A DNA stretch of 64,000 bases from Curtobacterium pusillum (GCF_013359865.1 NZ_JABMCE010000073.1:1-64000); one strand, 5' to 3'; shown: positions 7,457 to 16,626, counted from the first letter of the stretch. Made by a program: numbers and translations. The notes: generated by a model from the letters alone, not told the origin.

Positions 7457-8930
7457 TGGGACCCGCGCCCCCGCCCCCGGCCGCGGCCGCCATCGGCATG
7501 CGGAAGAAGGCCAGCTCCCACTCGGTGGCGCGGCGGAACGCCCGCGACATCGCGCCGCGCTCCGCGGGCGTCGCCGCGGCAGCCGACCGCTCGACCCACC
7601 CGGTCGCCGCCGCCGAGGCGTCCGCGAACCCCTGGTCGCCGTACGCCGCGATCCAGTCCGCGAACGGGTGCTCCGGCGCCGCCCGCCCCATCCGCGTCCC
7701 CACCCAGGCGTAGACGCGGAAGCACGGCAGCACCGCGGCCGCGAGGACCCCGGCCGACCCGGAGTCGGCCGCCTCCTGCAGGTGCGCGAGGTACCCCGCG
7801 CACGTCGGGTGCACCGGATCGTCCGCGTGAGTGCCGGCGAGCCGTCGGTGGTGCAGGTCGCGGGCCTCGTCGGCGCAGCCCTGCGCGGCGGCGGCCCAGA
7901 ACGCCGCCTCCTCGCCGGTCGACCAGGACCCGAGCGTCGCCAGGTGCCGCTCGTACGCCCGGAGGTAGTGCACGTCCTGCGCCAGGTAGCCCGCGAACAC
8001 GTCGGAGTCGAGCGTGCCGTCGCGCATGCCGACGAGGAACGCGCAGTCGATCGTCTCCTGCAGCACCCCGGCGACGTCGTCCCACCAGCGGTCCGTCCAC
8101 GAGAGCTCGGGCAGCGCCGCACGCACGACGGCCCCGTGGTCGATCGGTCCGTTGCCGCTCCCGACCTCGAGGGCGTCGGCACCGAGCAGGGCAGCGGTCA
8201 GCCACGCCTTCGCCCCGCCGATCGCGAGCTCCCAGTCCCCGTCGCGGGCGGCGAGCGTCGTGATCGCGCTCGACAGGGAACAGCCGGTGCCGTGCGTGTT
8301 CGTCGTCGCGATCCTCGGCGCGGAGAACGTCCGGACCACGCCGGACGCGGACACGAGCACGTCGTCAGAGGTGGTCCCGTCGTCGTGCCCGCCCTTCGCC
8401 AGGACGAGCACGTCCCAGGTGCGAGCGACGAGGAGCGCCGCGTCGAGGGACGACGACGGCGACCCGCCGGCCAGTGCGGCGAGCACCTCCAGCTCGGTGC
8501 GGTTCGGCGTCACCAGGTCGGCCAGCTCGAACAGCGAGACCATCGCGCGCGAGGCGTCCTCGTCCAGCAGGCGGTCCCCGCTCGTCGCCACCATCACCGG
8601 GTCCACCACGACGACGGGCGGCCGGTGCTCCCGGAGCCACGACGTCACCGTCCGGACGACCTCGGCCGTGCCGAGCATCCCGATCTTCACGGCGTCGATG
8701 GTCACGTCGTCCGACACCGCGTCGAGCTGCTCCCGCAGGAACGCGACGTCCGGCACGTGCACCGACCGCACACCGTGGGTGTTCTGCGCGACGAGCGCCG
8801 TCACGACGCCCATCCCGTAGCCGTCGTGCGCGGCGATCGACTTCAGGTCGGCCTGCAGCCCGGCGCCGCCGGTCGGGTCGGTCCCGGCGATGCTGAGGAC
8901 GCGGGGGATGCGGCGCCCGGCCGTCGTCAC
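7434..8930 (-). CDS. thiD: Bifunctional HMP(-P) kinase / TenA-type thiaminase II fusion
   Basis: A 498-residue two-domain protein. Residues about 8-270 are the ThiD domain (ribokinase fold), starting RVLSIAGTDPTGGAGLQAD with the later anion-hole segment NTHGTGCSLSSAI. It phosphorylates hydroxymethylpyrimidine and its monophosphate. Residues about 285-490 are a TenA/thiaminase II domain, which recovers pyrimidine from degraded thiamin. The GTG start at 8930 overlaps the stop of thiE (GTGA). The C-terminus ends in repeat-derived sequence (KATVSR). Last gene of the riboswitch-led thiM-thiE-thiD/tenA operon. Confidence 0.93.
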   Translation of the reverse strand: MTTAGRRIPRVLSIAGTDPTGGAGLQADLKSIAAHDGYGMGVVTALVAQNTHGVRSVHVPDVAFLREQLDAVSDDVTIDAVKIGMLGTAEVVRTVTSWLREHRPPVVVVDPVMVATSGDRLLDEDASRAMVSLFELADLVTPNRTELEVLAALAGGSPSSSLDAALLVARTWDVLVLAKGGHDDGTTSDDVLVSASGVVRTFSAPRIATTNTHGTGCSLSSAITTLAARDGDWELAIGGAKAWLTAALLGADALEVGSGNGPIDHGAVVRAALPELSWTDRWWDDVAGVLQETIDCAFLVGMRDGTLDSDVFAGYLAQDVHYLRAYERHLATLGSWSTGEEAAFWAAAAQGCADEARDLHHRRLAGTHADDPVHPTCAGYLAHLQEAADSGSAGVLAAAVLPCFRVYAWVGTRMGRAAPEHPFADWIAAYGDQGFADASAAATGWVERSAAAATPAERGAMSRAFRRATEWELAFFRMPMAAAAGGGGAGPTKATVSR

Positions 8931-9715
8931 GAGTCCGCCCCGTGGTGCGCGGTGACGGTCGGGAGGCGCGGATCGCCTCGGTCCGGCCGGTCCCGCTCCG
9001 GCAGACGGCCGGTCGGGAGGTGCGGATCGCCGTGACCGGGTCGGCGCACCTCCTGCGGGTCGCCGGTCCACGCCGCGACGTACGCGGCGGCAGCGGACCC
9101 CGGGTCGGCCGCGGCGCAGATGCCGGACACCACGGCGACACCGGCGGCACCAGCGGCCCGCAGCGGTGCGACGTCGTCGAGCGTCACCCCGCCGATCGCC
9201 ACGCAGGGCACGTCCGTCGCTCGGGCCAGCCGGGCGAACCCGTCGTGACCGAGCGCCGGCGGGTGGTCCGCCTTCGTCGTGGTGGGGTGCACGACGCCGA
9301 CCCCGAGCAGGTCGACCGTTCCCCGAGGGAGCCGCGCGACGGCCGCGAGGTGCTCCGGCGTGTTCGCGGTCAGCCCCACGTGCGCGTCCGGGCCGAGCAG
9401 CGCCCGTGCGACCTCGACCGGCACGTCCGACTGCCCGAGGTGCACCCCGGCGACCGGGTGTCCCGCGTGGCGGGCGGCGAGCGCGACGTCGAGCCGGTCG
9501 TCGACCACCACCGTCACCCGGTCACCCACGGCGCCCGCCACCGCTGCGGCGAGGGCGAGCAGATCCCGTGCCGAGGCGTCCTTGTCGCGCACCTGCACGA
9601 TCCGCACCCCGCCGTGCACCGCGGCTCGCACGACCCCGAGCATGCCGATGCCGTGCCGGTCGGAGAGCGCCCCGTCGGTGACCAGGTAGACGCCGAAGTC
9701 CGTCGTGACGCTCAT
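8927..9715 (-). CDS. thiE: Thiamine-phosphate synthase
   Basis: A 262-residue (beta/alpha)8 enzyme that couples HMP-PP and thiazole phosphate to thiamin phosphate. It shows the family segments [32 protein letters not shown] and [11 protein letters not shown], and the phosphate-binding end [10 protein letters not shown] then VVSGI. It is somewhat longer than usual because of a charged, His/Pro-rich tail of about 50 residues after the barrel. The start overlaps the thiM stop (ATGA) and the stop overlaps the thiD start, so translation is coupled along the operon. Confidence 0.93.
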   Translation of the reverse strand: MSVTTDFGVYLVTDGALSDRHGIGMLGVVRAAVHGGVRIVQVRDKDASARDLLALAAAVAGAVGDRVTVVVDDRLDVALAARHAGHPVAGVHLGQSDVPVEVARALLGPDAHVGLTANTPEHLAAVARLPRGTVDLLGVGVVHPTTTKADHPPALGHDGFARLARATDVPCVAIGGVTLDDVAPLRAAGAAGVAVVSGICAAADPGSAAAAYVAAWTGDPQEVRRPGHGDPHLPTGRLPERDRPDRGDPRLPTVTAHHGADS

Positions 9716-10587
9716 GCCGCCACCGCCGGAGCCTCGACCGTGATCCGGGCCTCGCGGACGACGTCCTCCGGGGACAGCGACGCCAGCCGGTCGAGGAACA
9801 GCGGCTGGAACGTGCCCGGACCACCCGCTTCCCGCGCGGCGAGCTCGGCCGCGATCGTGTGCACCGCGGTCGCCGCGACGGCAGCGGCTCCGGCGTCCCC
9901 GGGTGACACGGCGGTGAAGGCGGCGACGACCGCACCGAGCGCGCACCCGCCGCCCGTGATCCGCGTCAGCAGCTCGGTGCCGTTCGCGACCCGCACCGCG
10001 CCGATGCCGGGCGCGACCAGCAGGTCGACCGGACCGGACACGGCGACCGCGGCCACGCGCCTCCCGTCCGACGCGTCCTGCGCAGCGTGACGCGCATCGT
10101 CCGTGCCGACCGTGCTGTCGACTCCGCGCCCGCCGGCCGAGGCCCCGAGCACCGCCAGCACCTCGGAGGCGTTGCCGCGCAGCACCGTCGGGTGCAGCGC
10201 CAGCAGGTCGCGAGCCAGCGCCGTCCGGACCGGGAGCGACCCGACCGCGACCGGGTCGAGGACCCACGGCGTCCCGGCCTCCACGGCGGCGACGGCGGCC
10301 TCGAGCGCAGCGGCGCGCGGTTCGGCGTGCGGGGTACCCGTGTTCACGAGCAGGGCGTCGGCGACCCGGGCGAACGGCCCGGCCTCGGTGACGACGTCGA
10401 CCATCGCGGCCGAGGCCCCGAGGGCGAGCAGCACGTTCGCGGTGACGTTCTGCACCACCGTGTTCGTGATGCAGTGCACCAGGGGTCCTCGGGCACGGAC
10501 GGCCTCGAGGAGCGTGGCGGTGCGTTCCGCCCAGTCCGGGGCAGGACCCCCGGCGGACGCAGCGGGTACGGGCGCAGCAGTGTGCAT
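9712..10587 (-). CDS. thiM: Hydroxyethylthiazole kinase
   Basis: A 291-residue ribokinase-fold kinase that phosphorylates salvaged hydroxyethylthiazole. Clear motifs are [19 protein letters not shown] near residues 33-51, [21 protein letters not shown] and the active-site [13 protein letters not shown]. With thiE and the thiD-tenA fusion it gives a salvage route rather than full thiazole synthesis; no thiC, thiG or thiF is in the window. The ATG at 10587 lies 6 bases after GAAGGGA, which is also the 3' end of the TPP riboswitch. Confidence 0.94.
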   Translation of the reverse strand: MHTAAPVPAASAGGPAPDWAERTATLLEAVRARGPLVHCITNTVVQNVTANVLLALGASAAMVDVVTEAGPFARVADALLVNTGTPHAEPRAAALEAAVAAVEAGTPWVLDPVAVGSLPVRTALARDLLALHPTVLRGNASEVLAVLGASAGGRGVDSTVGTDDARHAAQDASDGRRVAAVAVSGPVDLLVAPGIGAVRVANGTELLTRITGGGCALGAVVAAFTAVSPGDAGAAAVAATAVHTIAAELAAREAGGPGTFQPLFLDRLASLSPEDVVREARITVEAPAVAA

Positions 10588-10590
10588 GGA

Positions 10591-10672
10591 CGATCCCTTC
10601 GCGAGTACGAGCTCGAGCAGGTTCGACGGGTGTGATCTCAGCCGCCGGTTGCGGCACCCCGTGTCTCGGACG
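10591..10672 (-). promoter_or_regulatory. TPP (THI-box) riboswitch
   Basis: On the minus strand, in order: ACGGGGTGCC, GGCTGAGATCACACCC, GAACCTG and CGCGAAGGGA. These are the conserved core blocks of the thiamin pyrophosphate aptamer. The GAAGGGA at the 3' end doubles as the Shine-Dalgarno of thiM, 6 bases before its ATG. This points to translational control: TPP binding would hide the ribosome site and shut down the salvage operon. Confidence 0.95.
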
Positions 10673-10738
10673 ACACCGTACACGACGCTCAGCGACCTCC
10701 CCGGTCACATGACGAGGGCCATGTGAAAGGGTGATGAC

Positions 10739-11674
10739 GTGCCAGACGCAACGCCTCCCGGGCCACCTCCCGGCCCTCGCGATCCCGGCGACGCCTGGGC
10801 GGTCGGACCCGACGGGACGAAGGCGTGGGGGATCTTCGGCGCCGCCGGGCTCCTCGTCGACGACGGGTCCGGCCGGGTGCTCCTGCAGCACCGCGTCGAG
10901 TGGAGCCACCACGGCGGCACGTGGGGCATCCCGGGCGGAGCCCGGCACCAGGGCGAGGACGCCGTCACCGGAGCGCTCCGCGAGTCCGCGGAGGAGGCCG
11001 GCGTGCCCCTCGACGGGGTCGCCCTGCGGCACACCTCCGTGCTGGACCTGGGGTTCTGGACGTACACGACAGTGGTGGGGCGCGCCTCCAGGCCCTTCGA
11101 ACCGGTGATCACGGACCGCGAGAGCCTGGAACTCGCGTGGGTGCCCGTCGGCGAGGTCGACGACCTGCCGCTGCACCCGGGGTTCGGCGCGTCCTGGCCC
11201 GCGCTCCGTGCGCGGATCGCGACCACGCCGCACGTCGTCGTGGACGCGGCGAACGTCGTCGGCAGCGTGCCGGACGGATGGTGGAAGGACCGCGCGGGGG
11301 CCGCGTCGCGGCTGTTGTCGTCCGTCGGTGCGCTCGCCGCGGTGGGAGTGGCAGCGGACCTGCTCGAGCTGCCGTTCGACCGGTGGTGGCCGCGGTGGAG
11401 CGTGGTGCTCGAGGGGGAGGCGCGGGACGCGGACGGTACTGGTGCGGGCATCGGTGTCGTCGGCGACCGGGCTGCCCGTCACGGTGCCGCGTCGGTGTCG
11501 GTCGCCCGCGCGTCCGGGTCGGGGGACGACGCGATCGTCGAGGCCGCACGTGCCGCGGTCGACGCCGGCGACGGGCCGGTGGTCGTCGTCACGGCCGACC
11601 GCGAACTGCGCGGGCGGATCGAGGAGTTCGGCGCCGTGTCGCGCGGTCCCGCCTGGCTGCGCGACCAGTTCTAG
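10739..11674 (+). CDS. NUDIX hydrolase with C-terminal NYN/PIN-like domain
   Basis: A 311-residue protein with two parts. Residues about 25-155 form a NUDIX domain with an intact box (G-x5-E-x7-R-E-x2-E-E-x-G in GARHQGEDAVTGALRESAEE and following). Residues about 160-311 begin VVVDAANVVGSVPDGWWKDR and end with VVVVTADRELRGRI, matching a NYN/PIN-like nuclease fold with spaced acidic residues. The combination suggests a hydrolase acting on nucleotide or RNA-related substrates. GTG start with AAAGG about 9 bases upstream. A type A repeat core (11081-11091) is read in frame as GRASRP at the linker. Confidence 0.8.
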   Translation: MPDATPPGPPPGPRDPGDAWAVGPDGTKAWGIFGAAGLLVDDGSGRVLLQHRVEWSHHGGTWGIPGGARHQGEDAVTGALRESAEEAGVPLDGVALRHTSVLDLGFWTYTTVVGRASRPFEPVITDRESLELAWVPVGEVDDLPLHPGFGASWPALRARIATTPHVVVDAANVVGSVPDGWWKDRAGAASRLLSSVGALAAVGVAADLLELPFDRWWPRWSVVLEGEARDADGTGAGIGVVGDRAARHGAASVSVARASGSGDDAIVEAARAAVDAGDGPVVVVTADRELRGRIEEFGAVSRGPAWLRDQF

Positions 11675-11690
11675 CGTTGCGGGGTGCTCC

Positions 11691-12944
11691 CTACGCGGGG
11701 ATGTGCTTCCGTGACGACACCAGGATCACGGCCCACGACACCACCCCGAGCCCGACGACGACCCACAGGATGAGCGGCACCGCGACGACGTTCGCGACGG
11801 CCGCGATCACCGCGGGCGCCAGGAACCCGGCGTACGCCGCGGCGTAGAACACGCCGGTCAGGCCGGCCAGGTCGCGGGAGCCCGCGATCCGCTGGACCTC
11901 GAGCAACGACGACACGAGTGCGAGCCCGATCCCGAGGCCGATGACCACGTTCGCCACGAGCCCGATCGCCACCGACTGCGCCTGGATCGCGACGACGACC
12001 ACGGCGATGCCCACCGTCATGAGCGCGACGGCGGTCAGGAGGCCCCGGGCTGAGACCAGCGAGGTGACGCGCGCGGCGATCGGTTGCACGGCGCTCGACA
12101 CCCCGAGGGCGACGACGGTCGCGGCGGTCGCGAACACGAGTCCCCACGTGCCGGTCGCCCCGGCGAGCTTCGTCGGCAGGTACCCGTACCCGATCGCGGC
12201 CGACCCGAAGATCCACGGCGCGGCGACGAGCACCACGCGGGTGAACCGGCGGTGTCCGGCGCTCGGCACGGCGAGCTGCTTCCACCACGGGCCCGGCAGC
12301 CCTCCGGTCCGGTTCGTCTCCGGCGTGCGCCAGACGACCACGGCGAAGGGGATCGCGACGCAGATGTGCACGAGGAAGGGGAGCACCTCGGGGATCGGGC
12401 CCCACTGCGCGATGAGGCCGGCGACGAGCGCGCCCGACGCCGACCCGAGGGTGAACGCGAGCGAGGCCCGACGGGCTCCGGACCCGGCGTCGGCGGCGGG
12501 GTCGAAGCGGCCCTGGGAGAGCTCCTTCACCCAGCTGTTGCCGACCGCCATGGCGATCCCGACGGTGATGCCGGAGAACAGCCGCCCCGCCATCAGGAAG
12601 CCGGCGCCCAGCGGCCCGAACGCGAGCAGCCCGCTGCCGACCACGGCCGACACGATGCCGGCGAGCATGAGCGGACGGCGCCCGTGCCGGTCGGAGAGCG
12701 ACCCGGCGACGAGGAGCGCCGGCGCGAGCCCGAGCACGTAGACGCCGAGGAAGACGTTGACGAGCACCGACGAGTAGTGCGCGCGCTCCTCGTACATGAG
12801 CAGCAGCGGGGAGAACTGGTTGCCGCCCCACGAGCAGACGAACACCGCGCCCCACACGGCCACCCAGGGGAGCACACGGGCGGACGGGACGGCGACGGAC
12901 CCGGTCGTCGGGATGCTGCCGGTGGTGGCGTCGGCCGTGCTCAC
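11691..12944 (-). CDS. MFS transporter
   Basis: A 417-residue major facilitator superfamily protein with about 12 hydrophobic segments. The loop 2-3 signature GSLSDRHGRRPLMLAG is clear. Its start overlaps the stop of the GntR gene by 4 bases (ATGA), so the regulator and transporter form one operon. Substrate unknown; the partner FCD-type regulator suggests import or efflux of a small organic acid or similar metabolite. Convergent with the NUDIX gene with only 16 bases between. Confidence 0.85.
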   Translation of the reverse strand: MSTADATTGSIPTTGSVAVPSARVLPWVAVWGAVFVCSWGGNQFSPLLLMYEERAHYSSVLVNVFLGVYVLGLAPALLVAGSLSDRHGRRPLMLAGIVSAVVGSGLLAFGPLGAGFLMAGRLFSGITVGIAMAVGNSWVKELSQGRFDPAADAGSGARRASLAFTLGSASGALVAGLIAQWGPIPEVLPFLVHICVAIPFAVVVWRTPETNRTGGLPGPWWKQLAVPSAGHRRFTRVVLVAAPWIFGSAAIGYGYLPTKLAGATGTWGLVFATAATVVALGVSSAVQPIAARVTSLVSARGLLTAVALMTVGIAVVVVAIQAQSVAIGLVANVVIGLGIGLALVSSLLEVQRIAGSRDLAGLTGVFYAAAYAGFLAPAVIAAVANVVAVPLILWVVVGLGVVSWAVILVSSRKHIPA

Positions 12945-13591
12945 AGGGCGCCTCGGTGTGATGCGACGTGGGCGCTGAGGACCTCGGCGTACCGGGCGGC
13001 GTCGCCGGCCTCGAGTGCGGCGGCGAGGGCGCGGTGGTCCTCGAGTGACGCCTGCAGCTGCGACGGCTGCAGGCGCATGAGGTGGTGTCGCAGTCGCTGC
13101 TGCCGGTCCCGCAGGGTGCGGGCGAACATCACGGCGATCGCGTTCCGGGACGCGCCGATCACCGCGCCGTGGAACTCCGCGTCGACCTCGACGAAGCGGT
13201 CGACGTCACCGGTCGCGACCGCCTGCTCCTGCTCCGCGAGCATGGCCTGGAGGCTCGGGGTGACGTCCGCCACCCGGCCGTCCGTCACGACGCGGGTCGC
13301 CGCGGTCGACTCGATGGCCTCGCGCATCTCGAGCACGTCGGCGGCCTCGTTCGGGGACATCGGCCGGACCACGGCGCCCTTCCGGGACTCGAGGGTGAGC
13401 AGGTCCTCGCCGGCGAGGCGCAGGAACGCCTCGTGCACGGGTGTCCGGGACACGCCGATCTCCTGGCAGAGGGCGTTCTCGCTGATCGCGGTGCCGCCGG
13501 GGAGGTCGCCGCGGATGATCGCGCGCTTGACGTGCTCGTACGCCCGGTCGGACGCGGCCTGGGCGGTGGTGTTCGTGCTCGGGGTGGTCAC
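12941..13591 (-). CDS. GntR-family regulator (FadR/FCD type)
   Basis: About 216 residues. The N-terminal winged helix is recognisable (AYEHVKRAIIRGDLPGG, then ENALCQEIGVSRTPVHEAFLRL). A helical FCD effector domain follows, with metal or ligand positions around EVDAEFHGAVI and HVASHRG near the end. The GTG at 13591 follows TAGGAT (minus strand, 13605-13600) by 8 bases, as in leaderless transcripts. A TTG at 13597 with AGGAG 8 bases upstream is an alternative start. First gene of an operon with an MFS transporter. A palindrome just upstream is its probable operator. Confidence 0.87.
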   Translation of the reverse strand: MTTPSTNTTAQAASDRAYEHVKRAIIRGDLPGGTAISENALCQEIGVSRTPVHEAFLRLAGEDLLTLESRKGAVVRPMSPNEAADVLEMREAIESTAATRVVTDGRVADVTPSLQAMLAEQEQAVATGDVDRFVEVDAEFHGAVIGASRNAIAVMFARTLRDRQQRLRHHLMRLQPSQLQASLEDHRALAAALEAGDAARYAEVLSAHVASHRGAL

Positions 13592-13609
13592 GATCAACGA
13601 TCCTACTCC

Positions 13610-13629
13610 TTGCATGCAACGGTGCATGC
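13610..13629. promoter_or_regulatory. Candidate GntR operator (TTGCATGCAA palindrome)
   Basis: A perfect 10-bp palindrome TTGCATGCAA (13610-13619) is followed by a second TGCATGC (13623-13629). It lies directly upstream of the -10-like TAGGAT of the GntR-MFS operon, overlapping the promoter spacer. FCD-type GntR regulators commonly bind short palindromes at their own promoter. Confidence 0.5.
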
Positions 13630-13730
13630 GGTAGCGTCACGCGCTGTTCACACGTGGACCGGTACACCGGGCGGCACGGCCCGGTACGCTGGACCACCAC
13701 GTCAACGGAGACGTACAACAGGAGGTTCCG

Positions 13731-14477
13731 ATGGAGCGGATCACCAGGGCCGACGATCGTGTGCACCGCCCGGCAGGGCCGTGGACGCCGACCGTGCACC
13801 GGCTGCTCGCCCACCTGCACGAACAGGGGTTCGTCGCGGCGCCGGAACCGATCGAGCACGGGGACACCCTCGAGACGGTGTCCTTCGTGCCCGGCACCGC
13901 GGGGGAGTACCCGTGGACCGCCGACGTGGCGAGCGAAGCCGCCCTCGTCACGACCGCGCGCCTGCTGCGGCACTACCACGACGCCGCGGCGAGCTTCCCG
14001 CGCGACGAGACGCGTGACGTCTGGTCGCAGGCGGACCGGCTGCCGGTCGAGACGATCGTGCACGGGGACTTCGCGCCGTACAACTGCGTGTACGACGGCA
14101 TCGCCGCGGTCGGGCTCATCGACTTCGACACCGCACACCCCGGGCCCCGGGTGTGGGACGTCGCCAGCGCCGTCTACCGGTTCGCCCCGTTCACGACCGG
14201 AGTCGTCGAGGGTTCGACAGCGCCGTCCCTCGACGAGCGGCTCGACCGTGCGGCGGAGTTCTGCCGCGCCTACGAGCTCGACGGGCGCTCGCGGGAGCTC
14301 CTCGCCGAGACGATGACCGCGTCGCTCGTCGCCCTCGTCACCACGATCGAGACCGAGGCCGCCGCGGGCAACCCCAAGTTCGTGAGCGACCTCGAGCACG
14401 GGCACGCCGACCTCTACCGGGCCGACGTGGCGTACCTCGAGGAGCACGCGGACGAGATCACCGCAGCCGTCGCCTGA
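13731..14477 (+). CDS. Phosphotransferase (aminoglycoside phosphotransferase-like)
   Basis: A 248-residue protein of the APH/choline-kinase fold. The catalytic loop is seen as IVHGDFAPYNCVYD (H-G-D-x4-N, about residues 108-121) and the metal-binding IDFDTAHPGPRVWDVA follows 15 residues later. The N-lobe is short for the family. Such proteins phosphorylate hydroxyls of small molecules; real antibiotic resistance is not implied. A strong AGGAGG sits 5 bases before the ATG. Confidence 0.85.
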   Translation: MERITRADDRVHRPAGPWTPTVHRLLAHLHEQGFVAAPEPIEHGDTLETVSFVPGTAGEYPWTADVASEAALVTTARLLRHYHDAAASFPRDETRDVWSQADRLPVETIVHGDFAPYNCVYDGIAAVGLIDFDTAHPGPRVWDVASAVYRFAPFTTGVVEGSTAPSLDERLDRAAEFCRAYELDGRSRELLAETMTASLVALVTTIETEAAAGNPKFVSDLEHGHADLYRADVAYLEEHADEITAAVA

Positions 14478-14518
14478 CGGGGCGCCCGCGTGACGGTGGT
14501 GCCGGGCATGCTGGTGGG

Positions 14519-15604
14519 ATGACGACCACGCGCGCGCAGCTCCGCGCGATGCGCCTCGCCGCGCAGGGCGTCGCCGTGCCCGGGCTCGCGCCGGCCGAGG
14601 CGGTCGACCGGATGCTGGCCGTGCAGGGGCAGGACCTCGGGCAGGTGCTGTGGGCGATCGGTGTGCGGTCGCCCGGGTCGACCCGCGACGACGTCCGCGC
14701 CGCGTTCGACCGTGGCGAGCTCGTCCGCTCCTGGCCGATGCGCGGCACCCTGCACGTGATGCGCCCCGACGACCTGCGCCTCCTGCTCTCCCTGACCGCC
14801 GAGCGGACCGTCCGCAGCATCGCCCGGCGCGCGGCGGAGCTCGGGATCGACGACCCCGTGCTGGCCCGCGCCCGTGACGCAACCGTCGGAGCGCTGTCCG
14901 GCGGGCGGACCCTCGTCCGGGACGACCTGTTCGCGGTCTACCGGGACGCCGGCATCGACCCGACCGCCGGCCGCGGGTACCACGTGCTGGTCCGCCTGGC
15001 GCAGGAGGGCTTGGTCGCCTGGGGCCCGACCGCTCGGGTCGGTCAGGGGCTCGTGCTCCTCGACGAGTGGGCACCGACCGCATCGGCCCCGCCGGACCGC
15101 GACGAGGCCCTGCGCCGGGTGCTCGTCGGGTACCTCCGCGGTCGTGGTCCCGCGACGGAGACGGACGCGGCGGCGTGGACGAAGCTCCCGCTCGGCGACG
15201 TCCGGCGGGGTCGGGCAGCCGCCGGAGACGCGGTGGAGGACCTGGGCGACGGACTCGTCGCGCTCGCCGATCGTCCGGCCACCGGAGGGGTCCCGACCGG
15301 GCACCTGCTCCCCGGGTTCGACGAGTACCTGCTCGGGTACGCCGACCGCTCCGCGCAGCTCGACCCGGCGTACGCCGAGCGGGTGGTGCCCGGCGGCAAC
15401 GGGATGTTCCTCGCGATGGCGGTGGTCCGCGGTCGGGTCGTCGGGACGTGGACGCGGACGGAACGCTCCCGCGACGTCCGGGTCACGGTGACGCCGTTCG
15501 AACCCCTCGACGCCGCCTCGGTGCGAGCGTTCGAGGCGGCCGCCGCCCGCTTCGGCGCGTTCCTCGGCGCTCCCGTGGCGTTCGACGTCGCGCGTTCCGC
15601 CTGA
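14519..15604 (+). CDS. Winged-helix DNA-binding domain protein (HTH_42 / YcaQ-related)
   Basis: A 361-residue protein of the family with repeated winged helices related to YcaQ and AlkX-type glycosylases. Typical segments are MLAVQGQDLGQVLWAIGVRSPG and SWPMRGTLHVMRPDDL near the N-terminus, and HLLPGFDEYLLGYADRS near residue 260. Members closest to YcaQ unhook DNA crosslinks, but many relatives are uncharacterised, so no catalytic activity is claimed. The ATG at 14519 begins the conserved TTTRAQLRAMRLAAQG. Confidence 0.75.
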   Translation: MTTTRAQLRAMRLAAQGVAVPGLAPAEAVDRMLAVQGQDLGQVLWAIGVRSPGSTRDDVRAAFDRGELVRSWPMRGTLHVMRPDDLRLLLSLTAERTVRSIARRAAELGIDDPVLARARDATVGALSGGRTLVRDDLFAVYRDAGIDPTAGRGYHVLVRLAQEGLVAWGPTARVGQGLVLLDEWAPTASAPPDRDEALRRVLVGYLRGRGPATETDAAAWTKLPLGDVRRGRAAAGDAVEDLGDGLVALADRPATGGVPTGHLLPGFDEYLLGYADRSAQLDPAYAERVVPGGNGMFLAMAVVRGRVVGTWTRTERSRDVRVTVTPFEPLDAASVRAFEAAAARFGAFLGAPVAFDVARSA

Positions 15605-15678
15605 GCCCATCGGGCCCAGGCAGCACCCAGCGCCCGCGCGGCGGACTCCGGCGCTTCCTCGGGTAGTGTCGCACCGCC

Positions 15679-16626
15679 ATGACCGACAGCCCGGCCGACG
15701 CCACCCCGTACGAGGTCCTCGGCGTCCCCGTCACCGCCGACGACGACGAACTCCGCCGCGCCTACCGTCGCGCCGCCCGCGAGTCCCACCCCGACCTCGG
15801 CGGCGACGCCCGCCGCTTCCGCCAGGTGCAGATCGCCTGGGAGCGCGTCGGCACCCCCGCTGCCCGCCGCGCCTACGACGCCGGATCGCGCGGCTCCAGC
15901 AGCGAGAGCGCGTCCGGCCCGTCGGGTTCGTCGGCCTGGAGGAACGGCGCGGCTCGCGACGCCTTCGCACCCCCGGCAGCGCGCCGCGACTCCCGCCCCC
16001 GGGCCCGGTCCCACGGACACCCCGGGGGACGATCGCGCGAGGTCTTCCTGCAGGCCGAGCGCGAATGGGTCGGCCTGGGAGACCCGATCGAGGACCCGTA
16101 CGACCCGGCGCTGATCCGCTCCGCGCCGCGGCACATCCGGCGGCTGCTGGCCGAGGCCCTCGCGGAGGAAGCGACCGCGTCCATCGTCGCGGACATGGGC
16201 ATCGGCGTGACGGTGTGGCACGACCTCGACGCCGGCGCCGAGGGGAAGCTCGACCACGCCGTCCTCACCCCGAGCGGGCTGTGGGCGCTGGAGTCGATCG
16301 ACTGGGGCGCCCCCGTGCGCATCGAGCACGGCGAGATCGTGGGGGAGACCCTCGCGCCCGGTGAGCGTCCCGTGAAGGAGCTCGTCCGCGCCGCCCGCGC
16401 CGTGCAGAAGCAGACGCGGGTGCGGTTCACCGGTCGGCTGCTCGTCGTGCCGGACTCCGCGGTCGACGAGGACGTGCAGCTCGTCGGGTCGCCCCGGAAG
16501 CCCACCGCGCTCGTCGTCCGGCGGAGCGCGCTCGGCCAGGTGCTGAACGGCGTGTGGTCGCCCGAGGGGCGCGTCGACGTGTTCGAGGTCCGCGACCGTC
16601 TGCAGCAGACCGTCCGGTTCGTCTGA
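15679..16626 (+). CDS. J-domain protein with C-terminal NERD-like domain
   Basis: A 315-residue protein. Residues about 9-66 are a J-domain (TPYEVLGVPVTADDDELRRAYRR, the HPD motif in ESHPDLGGD), which would recruit and stimulate an Hsp70 such as DnaK. A low-complexity Ser/Arg linker follows. Residues about 150-300 contain GKLDHAVLTPSGLWALESIDWG, which resembles the core of nuclease-related (NERD) domains. There is no Gly/Phe or zinc region, so it is not a DnaJ paralogue. TAGTGT lies 9 bases before the ATG, consistent with a leaderless transcript. Confidence 0.75.
   Translation: MTDSPADATPYEVLGVPVTADDDELRRAYRRAARESHPDLGGDARRFRQVQIAWERVGTPAARRAYDAGSRGSSSESASGPSGSSAWRNGAARDAFAPPAARRDSRPRARSHGHPGGRSREVFLQAEREWVGLGDPIEDPYDPALIRSAPRHIRRLLAEALAEEATASIVADMGIGVTVWHDLDAGAEGKLDHAVLTPSGLWALESIDWGAPVRIEHGEIVGETLAPGERPVKELVRAARAVQKQTRVRFTGRLLVVPDSAVDEDVQLVGSPRKPTALVVRRSALGQVLNGVWSPEGRVDVFEVRDRLQQTVRFV

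Noticed and set aside
13731-14477. Aminoglycoside resistance gene
   Set aside because: The phosphotransferase fold is common among housekeeping small-molecule kinases; no sequence feature specific to known resistance enzymes and no mobile context.
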